The notes under the pieces are model-generated. The model was not told where the DNA came from and searched no databases. It saw only the letters and a list, made by a program, of their open reading frames with translations. Shown in pieces: positions 7,736 through 16,378 of a stretch of 56,697 nt of DNA. A program made the translations under genes and the position numbers. The DNA is from a virus, in IMG/VR virus record IMGVR_UViG_3300020171_002227, positions 1 through 56,697 of that record, one strand, 5' to 3'. Position 1 is the first letter of the stretch. Every line of letters starts with the position of its first letter.

Positions 7736-8047
7736 ATGATTACAAAAAAATTTGGCGTAGATTTTACATCTGATGGTGGAGCATTAACTTTAGATGTTGA
7801 AGAAGTTACAAAACCGGGTTCAGATACTAATGTACAATATTATAAAACTCATCCTGATGGTTGGAAAATAACCGCTTATATTAATGAAGATTATTATGAA
7901 TGGATAAATTATTTTGAAGCAAAACATCTAATATATGGAGATGTATGGGGTGATTTTCAATATATAGTTTTTGCCGATAGTGAAGAAGCATTTCAACATT
8001 TCTATAAAAATCATCCACCACATGCTTGGGATTACGGTGATATTTAA
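7736..8047 (+). CDS. Hypothetical protein (103 aa)
   Basis: Predicted alpha-beta protein rich in tyrosine, tryptophan and acidic residues (for example WKITAYINEDYYEWINYF). It has no signal peptide or membrane segment. Its composition (strongly acidic, aromatic) resembles small viral DNA-mimic or anti-defence proteins, but no family is recognised. Its stop overlaps the next ATG as TAATG. Confidence 0.55.
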   Translation: MITKKFGVDFTSDGGALTLDVEEVTKPGSDTNVQYYKTHPDGWKITAYINEDYYEWINYFEAKHLIYGDVWGDFQYIVFADSEEAFQHFYKNHPPHAWDYGDI

Positions 8048-8121
8048 TGATATTAATAGATTTATTACTATCGGTTATAGCGGGTTTTATTTTGGGTTAT
8101 TTATTTCGAGATGCAACATAA
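8047..8121 (+). CDS. Tiny single-pass membrane peptide (24 aa)
   Basis: Starts on an ATG overlapping the preceding stop and encodes one hydrophobic helix (LLLSVIAGFILGYLF) followed by RDAT. The overlap and the clean transmembrane character support translation, but at this size it remains uncertain. Confidence 0.4.
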   Translation: MILIDLLLSVIAGFILGYLFRDAT

Positions 8122-8127
8122 ACGTCA

Positions 8128-8156
8128 ACTATAAATACTATTAGGTACAATAGTAT
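8128..8156 (+). promoter_or_regulatory. TATA box plus 8-bp inverted repeat before the helicase gene
   Basis: ACTATAAATACTA (8128-8140) overlaps a perfect inverted repeat at 8135-8156: arms ATACTATT and AATAGTAT, spacer of 6 nt. The ATG is at 8161, about 29 nt after the TATA centre. The dyad covers the TATA edge and the start region and could be an operator. Confidence 0.6.
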
Positions 8157-8160
8157 ATTG

Positions 8161-10194
8161 ATGACTACTATAAAACAAGCCGCTAATATTTTATTATCTG
8201 TTTGTGACGGCGCAATAGCAAAAGACGGTTCTGGTTATACTGCTCCCGATTCATTTTTTGTGCGTGACGTTTTAAGTAAGAATTACTTTACTTATAATCA
8301 AGAGCGTGCAATACATAAAATTTTACTTAAATATAAAAAGCAACTTTTATCATTCAATATTGACTATGATCAACTAAAATTTGAAATTGATGCGCCAGCA
8401 CCAATTACGATAATACCAGTAAAAACTATAATACAAAAATCAAGTGGTATAGACGAAGTCACCATGCCATTTGGAAAGTATAAGGGCATGTCTTTAGAGG
8501 ATGTTTATCATACTGATCCTGGTTATATTACTTGGATAGCAAATAAATTTGATAATGGGTATATTAAAGACTGTGCGATGAATTTAATTAACGGCAAACC
8601 CATTCAAAAAGAAGAACTTGAAATGTCACTTAAAGGTGGCAAGATACTAATTAAATCACCCTTCGCTTATAAAGATAGAATTAAAGAACTACCAGAGCGC
8701 AAGTGGAATGCGGACATTAAAATGTGGGAATGTCCATTGTCAGTATTACGGGCAGTTATATCCGTTTTCCCCGAAGCAAAACTTTCAGTTGAACTTAAAG
8801 CTGAATTGGATAAAGCCGCATCTATCGCAAAACTATCTGGAATGTCATCTGATGCTAATCTAAATATAAAATTCGGTGATCTTGAGCTACTACCTTTCCA
8901 GAGCATTGGTGTAAAGTTTGTGGAGAATGCGGGTGGACGTGCGCTAATCGGCGATGAGATGGGTCTGGGCAAGACTATTCAAGCACTATCTTATCTTAGA
9001 CTACACCCAGAAATAAGACCCGCCCTGATCGTTTGTCCAGCTTCGTTAAAGCTTAACTGGCGCAATGAAGCCGTTAAGTGGTTAGATGTACGAGATAATG
9101 TTTCCGTCATCAATAAAGAAATAATATGTGATAAATCAGTATATATCATAAACTATGACATACTGATAAAGTATCAAGCACAATTATCGGCAATGAAGTT
9201 TAAAGCGATTATATTAGACGAGTCACATTACGTTAAGAATCAGAAGGCAAAGCGAACTGAAGCAACCATAGAGATAGCCAAAGATATCCCCAATAGAATA
9301 CTCTTAACTGGAACGCCAGTTTTAAATAGACCGAGAGAACTATTTACACAATTAAATATTATCGACCCAATATCATATCCGAAGTTTACAACTTTTGCAT
9401 TCAGATATTGTGGCGCAGAAAATACCGACTACGGATGGGACTTTAATGGTGTTAGCCACGCTGAAGAGTTGAATGACAGATTAAAGACAACCATGGTAAG
9501 ACGTACAAAGGCGCAAGTATTACAAGAACTTCCCGATAAGCGCCGCCAGACAATTGTTGTACTGTTGTCAAATGAAGAAGAATATTTTAAAGCGCATAAT
9601 GACTTTACTAAATGGCTTAGAATTAATAAGGGTATTACAACTGATGCAGAACATTTAGTAAGAATTGAAATGTTAAAGCAATTGTCAGCAAAGGGTAAGA
9701 TGGAAGCGATAATTGAAAACATTACTAATTTCTTAGAATCTGGAAAAAAGTTAGTCGTATTCGCGCATCATAAATTTGTAATCGATCAACTTATGAGCGA
9801 GTTTAAAGATATTGCAGTATCACTTACTGGCTCAACGTCTATGGACGACAGGCAGAAAGCGGTGGACGACTTCCAACATAATTCTGATGTAAAACTATTT
9901 ATCGGCAATTTACAGGCTGCGGGGATAGGAATTACACTTACGGCCGCATCAGATGTTATGTTTATTGAGTTTCCGTGGACGCCATCTCAATTATATCAAG
10001 CGGAAGATCGTCTTCATCGCATCGGACAAAAGAACGCTGTTAATGTAATGTATATGACTGGAGAAAATACAATTGATATTGAGATAGCGGAATTAATTCA
10101 AAAAAAAGCAAAAGTGATTGATGCCGTCATTGACGGAAAAGAATCAACCGATTTAAATATAATGAAAAACTTAATTGAAAAATATAGTAATTAA
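8161..10194 (+). CDS. SNF2/SMARCAL1-like helicase with HARP-like region
   Basis: A 677-aa superfamily 2 DNA translocase. Near residue 102 is MPFGKYKG followed by a Y-I-T-W-I segment, like the small domain found at the C-terminus of exonuclease X-type proteins. Next is a HARP-like strand region (RKWNADIKMWECP). The SNF2 core has Walker A DEMGLGKT near 265, DESH near 354 and the helicase motif VI region with HRIGQ near 619. The layout resembles SMARCAL1/HARP annealing helicases that rewind or regress forks, so a role in viral fork remodelling or recombination is likely. I start at the ATG at 8161 rather than the TTG just before it. The gene ends tail to tail with the minus-strand tail genes. 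Confidence 0.92.
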   Translation: MTTIKQAANILLSVCDGAIAKDGSGYTAPDSFFVRDVLSKNYFTYNQERAIHKILLKYKKQLLSFNIDYDQLKFEIDAPAPITIIPVKTIIQKSSGIDEVTMPFGKYKGMSLEDVYHTDPGYITWIANKFDNGYIKDCAMNLINGKPIQKEELEMSLKGGKILIKSPFAYKDRIKELPERKWNADIKMWECPLSVLRAVISVFPEAKLSVELKAELDKAASIAKLSGMSSDANLNIKFGDLELLPFQSIGVKFVENAGGRALIGDEMGLGKTIQALSYLRLHPEIRPALIVCPASLKLNWRNEAVKWLDVRDNVSVINKEIICDKSVYIINYDILIKYQAQLSAMKFKAIILDESHYVKNQKAKRTEATIEIAKDIPNRILLTGTPVLNRPRELFTQLNIIDPISYPKFTTFAFRYCGAENTDYGWDFNGVSHAEELNDRLKTTMVRRTKAQVLQELPDKRRQTIVVLLSNEEEYFKAHNDFTKWLRINKGITTDAEHLVRIEMLKQLSAKGKMEAIIENITNFLESGKKLVVFAHHKFVIDQLMSEFKDIAVSLTGSTSMDDRQKAVDDFQHNSDVKLFIGNLQAAGIGITLTAASDVMFIEFPWTPSQLYQAEDRLHRIGQKNAVNVMYMTGENTIDIEIAELIQKKAKVIDAVIDGKESTDLNIMKNLIEKYSN

Positions 10195-10634
10195 GTTTTT
10201 ATAATATAATTTAATGTTAAATATGGCGGTCGAATATCGGTAACGTTATGTGTATGTCCCTCAAGATTATGAATAGGATTACCCGTACTATTGTTGGGTT
10301 GGTTCCCGGTTGCAGGACCACCAGTAGTTGTTTTTAATACTGTTCCGCCAGAAGTCGCAATTGCATTTGATACACCCATACCTTGTACAAAACGATCCCG
10401 TATATCAGGAACATTAAATGTTGTTGATCCATCTCCTATACCATAATTAGTACTAATTACACCAAATAAATCTACATAAGTTGTTCTGCTAATTGCTGAA
10501 CCATCACATAATAACCAACCACTTGGTGGGGTAATTATTGTTATTATTTTAATATCGCCAGTTTGAAATCCACGAGCATTTAATAATGTCGCGGTTATAG
10601 TTTCACCGCTCGTCCAATTCACCACGTAAATCAA
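10191..10634 (-). CDS. Tail collar-domain protein
   Basis: A 147-aa virion protein with the phage tail collar signature: PPSGWLLCDGSAISR, then TYVDLFGVISTNYG, GDGSTTFNVPDIRDRFVQG and a histidine-rich GHTHN near the C-terminus. Collar domains occur at the tips of tail fibres and in microcystin-dependent-like proteins, and some bind metal or trimerise through the histidines. It is the most distal gene of the minus-strand tail block and ends 4 nt inside the converging helicase gene. A role in host attachment is likely. Confidence 0.85.
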   Translation of the reverse strand: MIYVVNWTSGETITATLLNARGFQTGDIKIITIITPPSGWLLCDGSAISRTTYVDLFGVISTNYGIGDGSTTFNVPDIRDRFVQGMGVSNAIATSGGTVLKTTTGGPATGNQPNNSTGNPIHNLEGHTHNVTDIRPPYLTLNYIIKT

Positions 10635-10653
10635 CTCCTTTCTTTATTCATAT

Positions 10654-11118
10654 TTAAAACCCTATATCTAAATCTATTGTTAAAGTATAATTAGCTGTTT
10701 TAGTGATACCACTTGTAAGAAGTATTCTATTAAACATTGTTCCGGTATTAGTACTTGTAAATGAACTTGTGCCACCGAAAAATGCTATTTCTTTTATCTG
10801 ACCGCTATTTGCTTGAGCGGCATTAAAAAATGCGCTAAATGTACCAATTTCTGCTGCACGGGTATAAACCGGCGCATTTCGAGTTAATTCACACACTAAT
10901 AAAACACTACCTGCACTTGCCGTTCCTCCGCTATGTCCCACAGCACAATGTTTTATATAACGACTCGCAATACCACCCAAAGCATCTAATGTTAATTGTT
11001 TTCCAGAATTAGTAACGATATTAGGCATTGTTGTTGTACTTATACATTGACCTGTTTGCGCATTATTTAATTTTACTGTAATTTTATTTTTAAATTTTAA
11101 TTGTTCTAAGATTGACAT
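10654..11118 (-). CDS. Putative tail fibre / virion protein
   Basis: A 154-aa protein rich in Thr, Ser, Gly and Asn with alternating beta-strand patterns (AEIGTFSAFFNAAQANSGQ), typical of viral fibre or receptor-binding domains. No exact family is recognised. It lies between the tail hub gene (overlap 13 nt) and the collar protein, where fibre adaptors are usually encoded. There is no signal peptide. Confidence 0.6.
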   Translation of the reverse strand: MSILEQLKFKNKITVKLNNAQTGQCISTTTMPNIVTNSGKQLTLDALGGIASRYIKHCAVGHSGGTASAGSVLLVCELTRNAPVYTRAAEIGTFSAFFNAAQANSGQIKEIAFFGGTSSFTSTNTGTMFNRILLTSGITKTANYTLTIDLDIGF

Positions 11119-12494
11119 AAGTCCGCCCTCGCATCATACAATGTTCCTCTACCATAATCACATCGCACTTGATTTGTTACTAATTTAAAATTAATTGAAT
11201 TTATACTACTCTCAGTCAATGTTTCCGTGGGTGCTAAGGTTTCATTACTATTTGAATTTAATGCAATTACTAATTTCATTTCTGACTTTTCTAATTCCGT
11301 AATTCGACCTTGTAATACCCGTTGAATACCAATAAATTCAACTAAATAATCACCAATATTAATCTCAACTCTTCCGGTAAGATATTTTAATTTTATTTTA
11401 TTAATTACAAAATAATCATTAATAGATTCGATATCATCAATAATATGAACTTGTTCCCCCTGCATAAATGTTGTAATATAATAAGCATTCATCACAATAT
11501 CATTATACATTAATGGTTCTTTATATTTTTCAAGATAGTTATTACAATATGCCACAGTATCTTGGCGGGTTTTAAGCCATTTATTTGTAATTCCTTTTGT
11601 AAATCTACCATATGTAGCAATACTTACTAGTGACTCTCGTGAAGCAAATATTGGATATGCATATGAATAATCGGCATTAATAACAACATTTAGAGCGGGT
11701 GCGGTATTAAATGTAACTTTTTTTATATCTTTTTCAACTGAATAATCATTAGGTGATTGTTCTACACTATCTAATAATATTTTTATAGTATTAGGTGCTT
11801 CAGTTAATGTAAATATAGTTGTACTACCATCACCAGCAAAAATATCTATTGTACTATAATTAATATTATCACCGGTTACTCTTATATCATTACACATTTC
11901 ATTATGTTCTTTTTTCCACTCTTGGAATATTGCATTGCTACTAGAAGAACTTCTTGATATGGTTGTACCACTGACATCATTGCCTCGTGGTTCAAAATAA
12001 ATGTTTTTATTAGAATCGGTATATATTAACCATCCTAAAGCCTCTGTAAGTTTTGAAAAAATACTACTAATGTAATCATCAGCAAGAAAACGTTTAATTG
12101 TTGTACCACTTGCTTGTGTAATTGGTGTTAAATCGGTATAATTATTTATTAAATTTGTAAATATCTCTTCGGGGGTTGTATCTGTAAAAACTTGTTGTGC
12201 AATTGTGCGATTTAAAATTTCCGCAGAACTATACGCCTCACACTCATAAAAATTCTTTTTATTATTTGTTTTTATACGACCACGGAATATTCCAATTCCA
12301 TTAAATTGAAGTAATATTTCTACATGTGGATCAAAACCTATAAATCCAGACAAGTTATCAATTTGTCGGGATACTGTAAATTTTAAACAATCTAAAAGTT
12401 TTTCAAGTTCTCTCTCTAAAGTAAAATCTATAATATAAGTAATAATATTAACATTAGTACTACCAACGATATAATATAATGAATAGGCTGTCAT
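11106..12494 (-). CDS. Tail hub / baseplate protein
   Basis: A 462-aa protein whose N-terminal half has the layout of phage tail hub proteins (gp44/gp27-like): a strand-rich region ending GFDPHVEILLQFNGIGIFRGRI, then a helical lid region (TPEEIFTNLINNYTDLTP), then a second beta domain with WLIYTDSNKNIYFEPRG. This pattern is seen in tail tip proteins that sit under the tail tube and connect to fibres. Gene order (tape measure, distal tail, hub, fibres) supports this. No peptidase motif is obvious in the C-terminus. Overlaps with neighbours suggest coupled translation. Confidence 0.7.
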   Translation of the reverse strand: MTAYSLYYIVGSTNVNIITYIIDFTLERELEKLLDCLKFTVSRQIDNLSGFIGFDPHVEILLQFNGIGIFRGRIKTNNKKNFYECEAYSSAEILNRTIAQQVFTDTTPEEIFTNLINNYTDLTPITQASGTTIKRFLADDYISSIFSKLTEALGWLIYTDSNKNIYFEPRGNDVSGTTISRSSSSSNAIFQEWKKEHNEMCNDIRVTGDNINYSTIDIFAGDGSTTIFTLTEAPNTIKILLDSVEQSPNDYSVEKDIKKVTFNTAPALNVVINADYSYAYPIFASRESLVSIATYGRFTKGITNKWLKTRQDTVAYCNNYLEKYKEPLMYNDIVMNAYYITTFMQGEQVHIIDDIESINDYFVINKIKLKYLTGRVEINIGDYLVEFIGIQRVLQGRITELEKSEMKLVIALNSNSNETLAPTETLTESSINSINFKLVTNQVRCDYGRGTLYDARADLCQS

Positions 12495-12922
12495 GACATC
12501 ACGTTCGTTCCTTCTAAGAATGATAAATCACACGATAGTCTTGGATCGCCGCCTTCTTGTCGAATTCGTACATTATCAAAAGTTCCAATAAGTGTATATC
12601 CAGATGTTTGACCACTCCAATCCACCACATCGATTTTAAATTGAGTGTTATAGGCGTTTGTTACTAAATTAAGACAAGTATCAATAGCTGTCATAGGTAT
12701 ATCAAATGATAAATTAGCTTGCGATGTTACTCCTGTTATACTAACGGTATCTACCTTTCCTTGTAAAAGCCGTCCTGATGTTTCAGTTGTATTATCTACA
12801 ATAGGTAAGGCAAATTGCATTGCACCATTATTACGTGTAATTTCAAAAGTATTAGAATGATCAAGAGAATATTTTAAAACATATCCACTGGTTTCTGTGC
12901 CCTGATATATATTTATTGTCAT
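12491..12922 (-). CDS. Putative minor (distal) tail protein
   Basis: A 143-aa all-beta protein (DTVSITGVTSQANLSF, WSGQTSGYTLIGTFDNVRI) located between the tape measure and the hub genes. That is the usual place for a distal tail or tail tip connector protein. It overlaps both neighbours by 4 nt. No domain is recognised by name, so the role rests on position and fold type. Confidence 0.6.
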   Translation of the reverse strand: MTINIYQGTETSGYVLKYSLDHSNTFEITRNNGAMQFALPIVDNTTETSGRLLQGKVDTVSITGVTSQANLSFDIPMTAIDTCLNLVTNAYNTQFKIDVVDWSGQTSGYTLIGTFDNVRIRQEGGDPRLSCDLSFLEGTNVMS

Positions 12923-14145
12923 ATTACACCTGAACGTTTCGAATGTGCGTAAAATGTTCGTTCAATTTTTTTAACGATATCATCGATATCCACATCTTTT
13001 TCGATGCGACCGATATTGAAAACGTTATTAACGGTTGTTCCCCCACCAAATTTATTCATTTTCGATAGAGGAATAACTGCTTCAGGACCACGTTCGCCTA
13101 TCATGGCTATTGTCGGTCGATTGACGATGCCGCCTTCAGCCATCCAAGGGTGTGAATCCGCCTCGGAACTTGACGTTACCCATGGTCGTGAATCCACGGA
13201 ACCTCTATTCATTTTGTTTTGAATCCAATTCCATGCATTTCGAAGAGGTGCTAATATTGCATCAGTGACTCCTCCCCAAACATCCGACAACCAGGTTTTT
13301 GCAGTATTAAGCGGTCCGCTAATTTTTGCTGAAATTCCATTCCAGATATTCGTCAGCCAAGTTATGAAATCTTCTAACGGTTTACGAATTTGTACTGGAA
13401 CTTCCGTCCATGACATGAACAACCAGTTCTTAAAACCTTGTAAAGCGTTAATTACTACCGTCGAAACAGCCTTCCATCCTTCACCTAAATATGTAGCAAA
13501 TCCGGAAAATGCGGAACTAATACCCGCGAAAAGGTTGTTCCAGCCTTCACCAAACTGTGTCATCAAGGAATTCCAGGCCGCGCCAACCATTTCAAATATA
13601 GGTATGCCGGACAATAGTGCTATCGGATTGGCAAAATTGGATATGGCCGCTAAAACCCCGCCTATAATTGTTACACTCTCACCGATATCGGTGCCCATCT
13701 TAGTCAATACTGGCATAACATTATAATAAAATGGCAATATCAAATATTTCAGTAACATTCCCATTATCGGTTTTAAAATAGTTAAAAAGAATTGCGCCAG
13801 TGGATATAAAGTAAGTTGTAATACCGTTGTTATCATCTTAAGTATTGCTTGAATTGGTGCCAAACTCATTATGGCATCAGATACGACTTTCACGGCCGCA
13901 ATTAATAGGCCTATTTTCGCCACAAGACCCACAAAACCGCCTACTTCAGCACCTTTTTGCAGTCCGCCCCTTACCATCTGTGACATTGAAAAAGTTTTTC
14001 CTGATAGCATTTCGCTTGCCATAGAAAGATGTTTCGATAGGGATTTCCCCATTTTTTTAGCAGTTTTTTCGAAATTGGTCTCTATTGACGCGGCATCAAC
14101 TTCCCCGGTAATTTTTACGTGGAAATGCCCTATATCTTCTGTCAA
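12919..14145 (-). CDS. Tail tape measure protein
   Basis: A 408-aa protein with amphipathic N-terminal helices (FEKTAKKMGKSLSKHL), several long hydrophobic segments and tryptophan-rich repeats (WNGISAK, WGGVTDAIL, WNWIQNK). The C-terminal block MAEGGIVNRPTIAMIGERG with EAVIPL is characteristic of tape measure proteins. The length is small, implying a short tail. The frame opens with TTG at 14145 immediately after an in-frame stop and overlaps the HNH stop, so the native ATG may have been lost when that endonuclease gene was inserted. It follows the tail chaperone gene, as expected. Confidence 0.85.
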   Translation of the reverse strand: MTEDIGHFHVKITGEVDAASIETNFEKTAKKMGKSLSKHLSMASEMLSGKTFSMSQMVRGGLQKGAEVGGFVGLVAKIGLLIAAVKVVSDAIMSLAPIQAILKMITTVLQLTLYPLAQFFLTILKPIMGMLLKYLILPFYYNVMPVLTKMGTDIGESVTIIGGVLAAISNFANPIALLSGIPIFEMVGAAWNSLMTQFGEGWNNLFAGISSAFSGFATYLGEGWKAVSTVVINALQGFKNWLFMSWTEVPVQIRKPLEDFITWLTNIWNGISAKISGPLNTAKTWLSDVWGGVTDAILAPLRNAWNWIQNKMNRGSVDSRPWVTSSSEADSHPWMAEGGIVNRPTIAMIGERGPEAVIPLSKMNKFGGGTTVNNVFNIGRIEKDVDIDDIVKKIERTFYAHSKRSGVI

Positions 14146-14759
14146 AATTCATTTTCCCCATGTATTTTACCATGACAATGTATACATAATGGAACTAATT
14201 TCCAGGATTTTCCATTACATCCTTGATCTTTATCCGAATCAACATGATGAACTGATAATCGTCTAATTTTTCCAGTTTTAGTTATATTATCTTTTTCATC
14301 TATACCACAATTAACACATTTTCTACCATATTGATTACGTATTTCTTCCCTTTTCTTATTATTAAATTTAATACAATATGGTTCAAAAGAAATACCACCT
14401 TGCCAATTATAATGATTTTTACCACTCATTTTTTCTTTTACTTCTTCTGACATCACATGTGTTGTGCCTATATGTGCTATACGATTTTTATTTTTACTTT
14501 CTTCAGTGGGATGTTTTCCATACATGAAATGATTAATTCCACACATATCGGGTCGTTTTTTATTTAATTTTGATTGTCTTATTTTTTCTTTAACTTCCGG
14601 TCTATTAGCGGGATTATTTTCACCACATAAATGTGAATGTTTTTTATCTTTATTTCCTGAAGTTAACCCCTTTTTAGATTCAGAATCTTTTCGTATTTTA
14701 TCATTAGTTTCTTTAGTTAAACCTTTATTCCAAGGATGATATCCTTTTTTTATATACAT
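14142..14759 (-). CDS. HNH homing endonuclease with NUMOD3-like repeats
   Basis: A 205-aa predicted homing endonuclease. It begins with a NUMOD3-like YHPWNKGLTKE motif and further K/S-rich modules, and ends with the HNH core CVNCGIDEKDN, VHHVDSDKDQG and CIHCHGK. The C-terminal half is highly similar to the HNH genes at 22417 and 30687, forming one subfamily. It is wedged between the tail chaperone (stop at 14762) and the tape measure gene, overlapping the latter by 4 nt. Its product would cut an HNH-less allele and promote copying of the gene between related viruses. Confidence 0.9.
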   Translation of the reverse strand: MYIKKGYHPWNKGLTKETNDKIRKDSESKKGLTSGNKDKKHSHLCGENNPANRPEVKEKIRQSKLNKKRPDMCGINHFMYGKHPTEESKNKNRIAHIGTTHVMSEEVKEKMSGKNHYNWQGGISFEPYCIKFNNKKREEIRNQYGRKCVNCGIDEKDNITKTGKIRRLSVHHVDSDKDQGCNGKSWKLVPLCIHCHGKIHGENEF

Positions 14760-14761
14760 AT

Positions 14762-15294
14762 TTAACCCAGCATTTCCGATATTGCTTTCTTAATGGCGTT
14801 TTCCATATTTATATTTTGATATTCAGTATATAACGGTATAAGTTTTGAATATATTTCTATCTCGTATGTACTCATCGCATCCACACTTTCAGGTTGTATA
14901 CCCATTGTCATAAACCAAAACTTATTTATATATGGATTAATTTCTTTATCAGATTTTAATCCTTTCCAACAACTTCTAATGATTTTTTTTTATCATTTCT
15001 AAGATTGTTATATGCGTCAATCTCCTCAAAAAGATAGTCGCCTAATATAGATGGTAATTCGTTTTGAAGATATTCCATCGTGTTAGGAAAAGGCGCAGTA
15101 ACAATACATTTATGTACTGTTAAAGTACGAAGTTGTCCATATTTTGGTGAAACTTCAATGGTCTTTCCTTTTGCCTGCACATTAGATACTATATCCAAAA
15201 TATCATTTTGCGCGCCAAATGTAATTCGTTTTATTGTTACTTCTGGTTTTCCTTCGCCATCCCAAAATTCACTTATATCTAAAATTCTTGTCAT
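14762..15294 (-). CDS. Tail assembly chaperone, -1 frameshift extended product
   Basis: At the A9 run (plus 14983-14991) a -1 slip would leave the short frame and continue for about 74 more codons without a stop to 14762, giving about 177 aa. The extension reads as sensible protein (WKGLKSDKEINPYINKF, ENAIKKAISEMLG) and fills the otherwise unexplained gap between chaperone and HNH gene. Two-product chaperones (G and G-T of lambda) made by programmed frameshift are a known feature of long-tailed viruses. The slip itself is inferred from layout and the slippery run, not demonstrated. Confidence 0.78.
14956..15294 (-). CDS. Tail assembly chaperone, unshifted product
   Basis: A 112-aa protein encoded directly after the tail tube gene and before the tape measure, the standard place of gpG-type chaperones. 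It ends VVGKD shortly after a run of nine A residues on the coding strand (plus positions 14983-14991). It probably binds the tape measure protein during tail assembly. It would be the more abundant of two products from this locus. Confidence 0.75.
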   Translation of the reverse strand: MTRILDISEFWDGEGKPEVTIKRITFGAQNDILDIVSNVQAKGKTIEVSPKYGQLRTLTVHKCIVTAPFPNTMEYLQNELPSILGDYLFEEIDAYNNLRNDKKKSLEVVGKD

Positions 15295-15304
15295 TTTAAT
15301 CTCC

Positions 15305-16249
15305 TTAGGGCATTGTCGCGGTACTATTCACACATTGAACCATTAAAGTTTCAGGTATGATATCTATTGTTTCCATTAATTCTTGTTCCACGGCTTGACT
15401 TCCATATCCATGTCTATCAATAACTGCATGACCGAATCTAAAGAGCCATTGGTTTAATGCTGCACTGGTTTCACCATTATCAAGTTTAATTAATGCTCCA
15501 ACTTGACCAGAAATATGCCCGCTACTCGGTCCGGTATCTTTACCGTATGTCTTTGCAAGATATGTTGCAGGATCATCGAATGCGTGTGTGGTTGTTACAT
15601 CATATGTTCTTTGCCGCATATCATAACGCGAGCCGAATCTACTACCTAATGCGTGTTTTATCGCCGCGTTATTCGTAATTGTTAATTCAACCGATTCCGT
15701 TTGAGCAATTGCCGTGCCGGTAGGATATTCAAATGTACCTTGCGAGAATGGAAAAACCTTAGTGCTACATTGATATTGTGTTACGCTGCTTGACGTTCTA
15801 AGTTCATTAGTGTACATCAGAGTTAATGATACTTTAGCGGGATCATCTCCTACAGCAGTTGTAATTTTACAATCACCAATAATAGCGCCAAGATACTTCC
15901 TTACATATCCTGATACACCGTTTTCAATTGTCATTGACGGTGGTTTATTTGCTTCAGTAAAGGTATGATAATACGGCGCTGCGGCACCAGAAGTTGTGAT
16001 ATCTCCTAAAACACCCTTCATAAACCAGGGATTAGTTAAATCAAATTCTAAACTTAACGCGCCTTCGAATTTATTTGCGAATGATCCAACAGCACTTCGA
16101 CTGCCTAATCTAAAAATTCGTTTGAAGTTATTTTTAATATCCACATTTCGTATGGTTGTGTTTTCGCCAAAAATCTTATTTGCAATCGCTCCGCTCGCAA
16201 AAATGTCCTCGTAACCAAAATGGATATAGGTGTGTTCTCCGCCTACCAT
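15305..16249 (-). CDS. Major tail (tube) protein
   Basis: A 314-aa beta-rich protein located immediately upstream of the tail chaperones. Segments such as FEGALSLEFDLTNPWFMKGVLG and YHTFTEANKPPSMTIE, together with the later DVTTTHAF region, fit the layout of tail tube proteins. It is preceded by a good ribosome binding context and a late-type TATA element at 16338-16360. No sheath gene is seen between it and the connector genes, which favours a siphovirus-like tail, but sheath absence cannot be proved from this window alone. Confidence 0.75.
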   Translation of the reverse strand: MVGGEHTYIHFGYEDIFASGAIANKIFGENTTIRNVDIKNNFKRIFRLGSRSAVGSFANKFEGALSLEFDLTNPWFMKGVLGDITTSGAAAPYYHTFTEANKPPSMTIENGVSGYVRKYLGAIIGDCKITTAVGDDPAKVSLTLMYTNELRTSSSVTQYQCSTKVFPFSQGTFEYPTGTAIAQTESVELTITNNAAIKHALGSRFGSRYDMRQRTYDVTTTHAFDDPATYLAKTYGKDTGPSSGHISGQVGALIKLDNGETSAALNQWLFRFGHAVIDRHGYGSQAVEQELMETIDIIPETLMVQCVNSTATMP

Positions 16250-16281
16250 GATGGCTCACCAACTGTTATATTATCTATCAT
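16243..16281 (-). CDS. Possible 12-residue leader peptide before the tail protein gene
   Basis: A tiny frame (MIDNITVGEPSW) begins downstream of the late promoter element and ends with a TAG that lies 2 nt inside the start of the tail tube gene. Such an overlap could couple translation. It might equally be an untranslated leader. Confidence 0.25.
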   Translation of the reverse strand: MIDNITVGEPSW

Positions 16282-16337
16282 AAATTATACCTTTACTTAC
16301 TTACTACTTATTAATAGTGAATATCACTATATCTAAA

Positions 16338-16360
16338 AGTATAAATTTCATTTATAAGTA
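16338..16360 (-). promoter_or_regulatory. Late-type TATA element (TTATAAATGAAATTTATA)
   Basis: Read on the minus strand, TTATAAATGAAATTTATA stands before the tail tube gene. The same element occurs upstream of minus-strand genes starting at 21197, 42500 and 50685. It is the best candidate for a promoter class used for virion genes. Confidence 0.55.
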
Positions 16361-16378
16361 GGCATAAATTAAAAAGAG

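Noticed and set aside
13004-14266. Plus-strand genes opposite the tape measure gene
   Set aside because: They are shadows: lower protein-like character, no promoter or ribosome binding site, and they fully overlap a convincing minus-strand gene.
14142-14764. A second BHB intron around the HNH gene before the tape measure gene
   Set aside because: Only a 6-bp complementarity between the borders was found, without the 3-4-3 geometry, and no frame is restored by removal.
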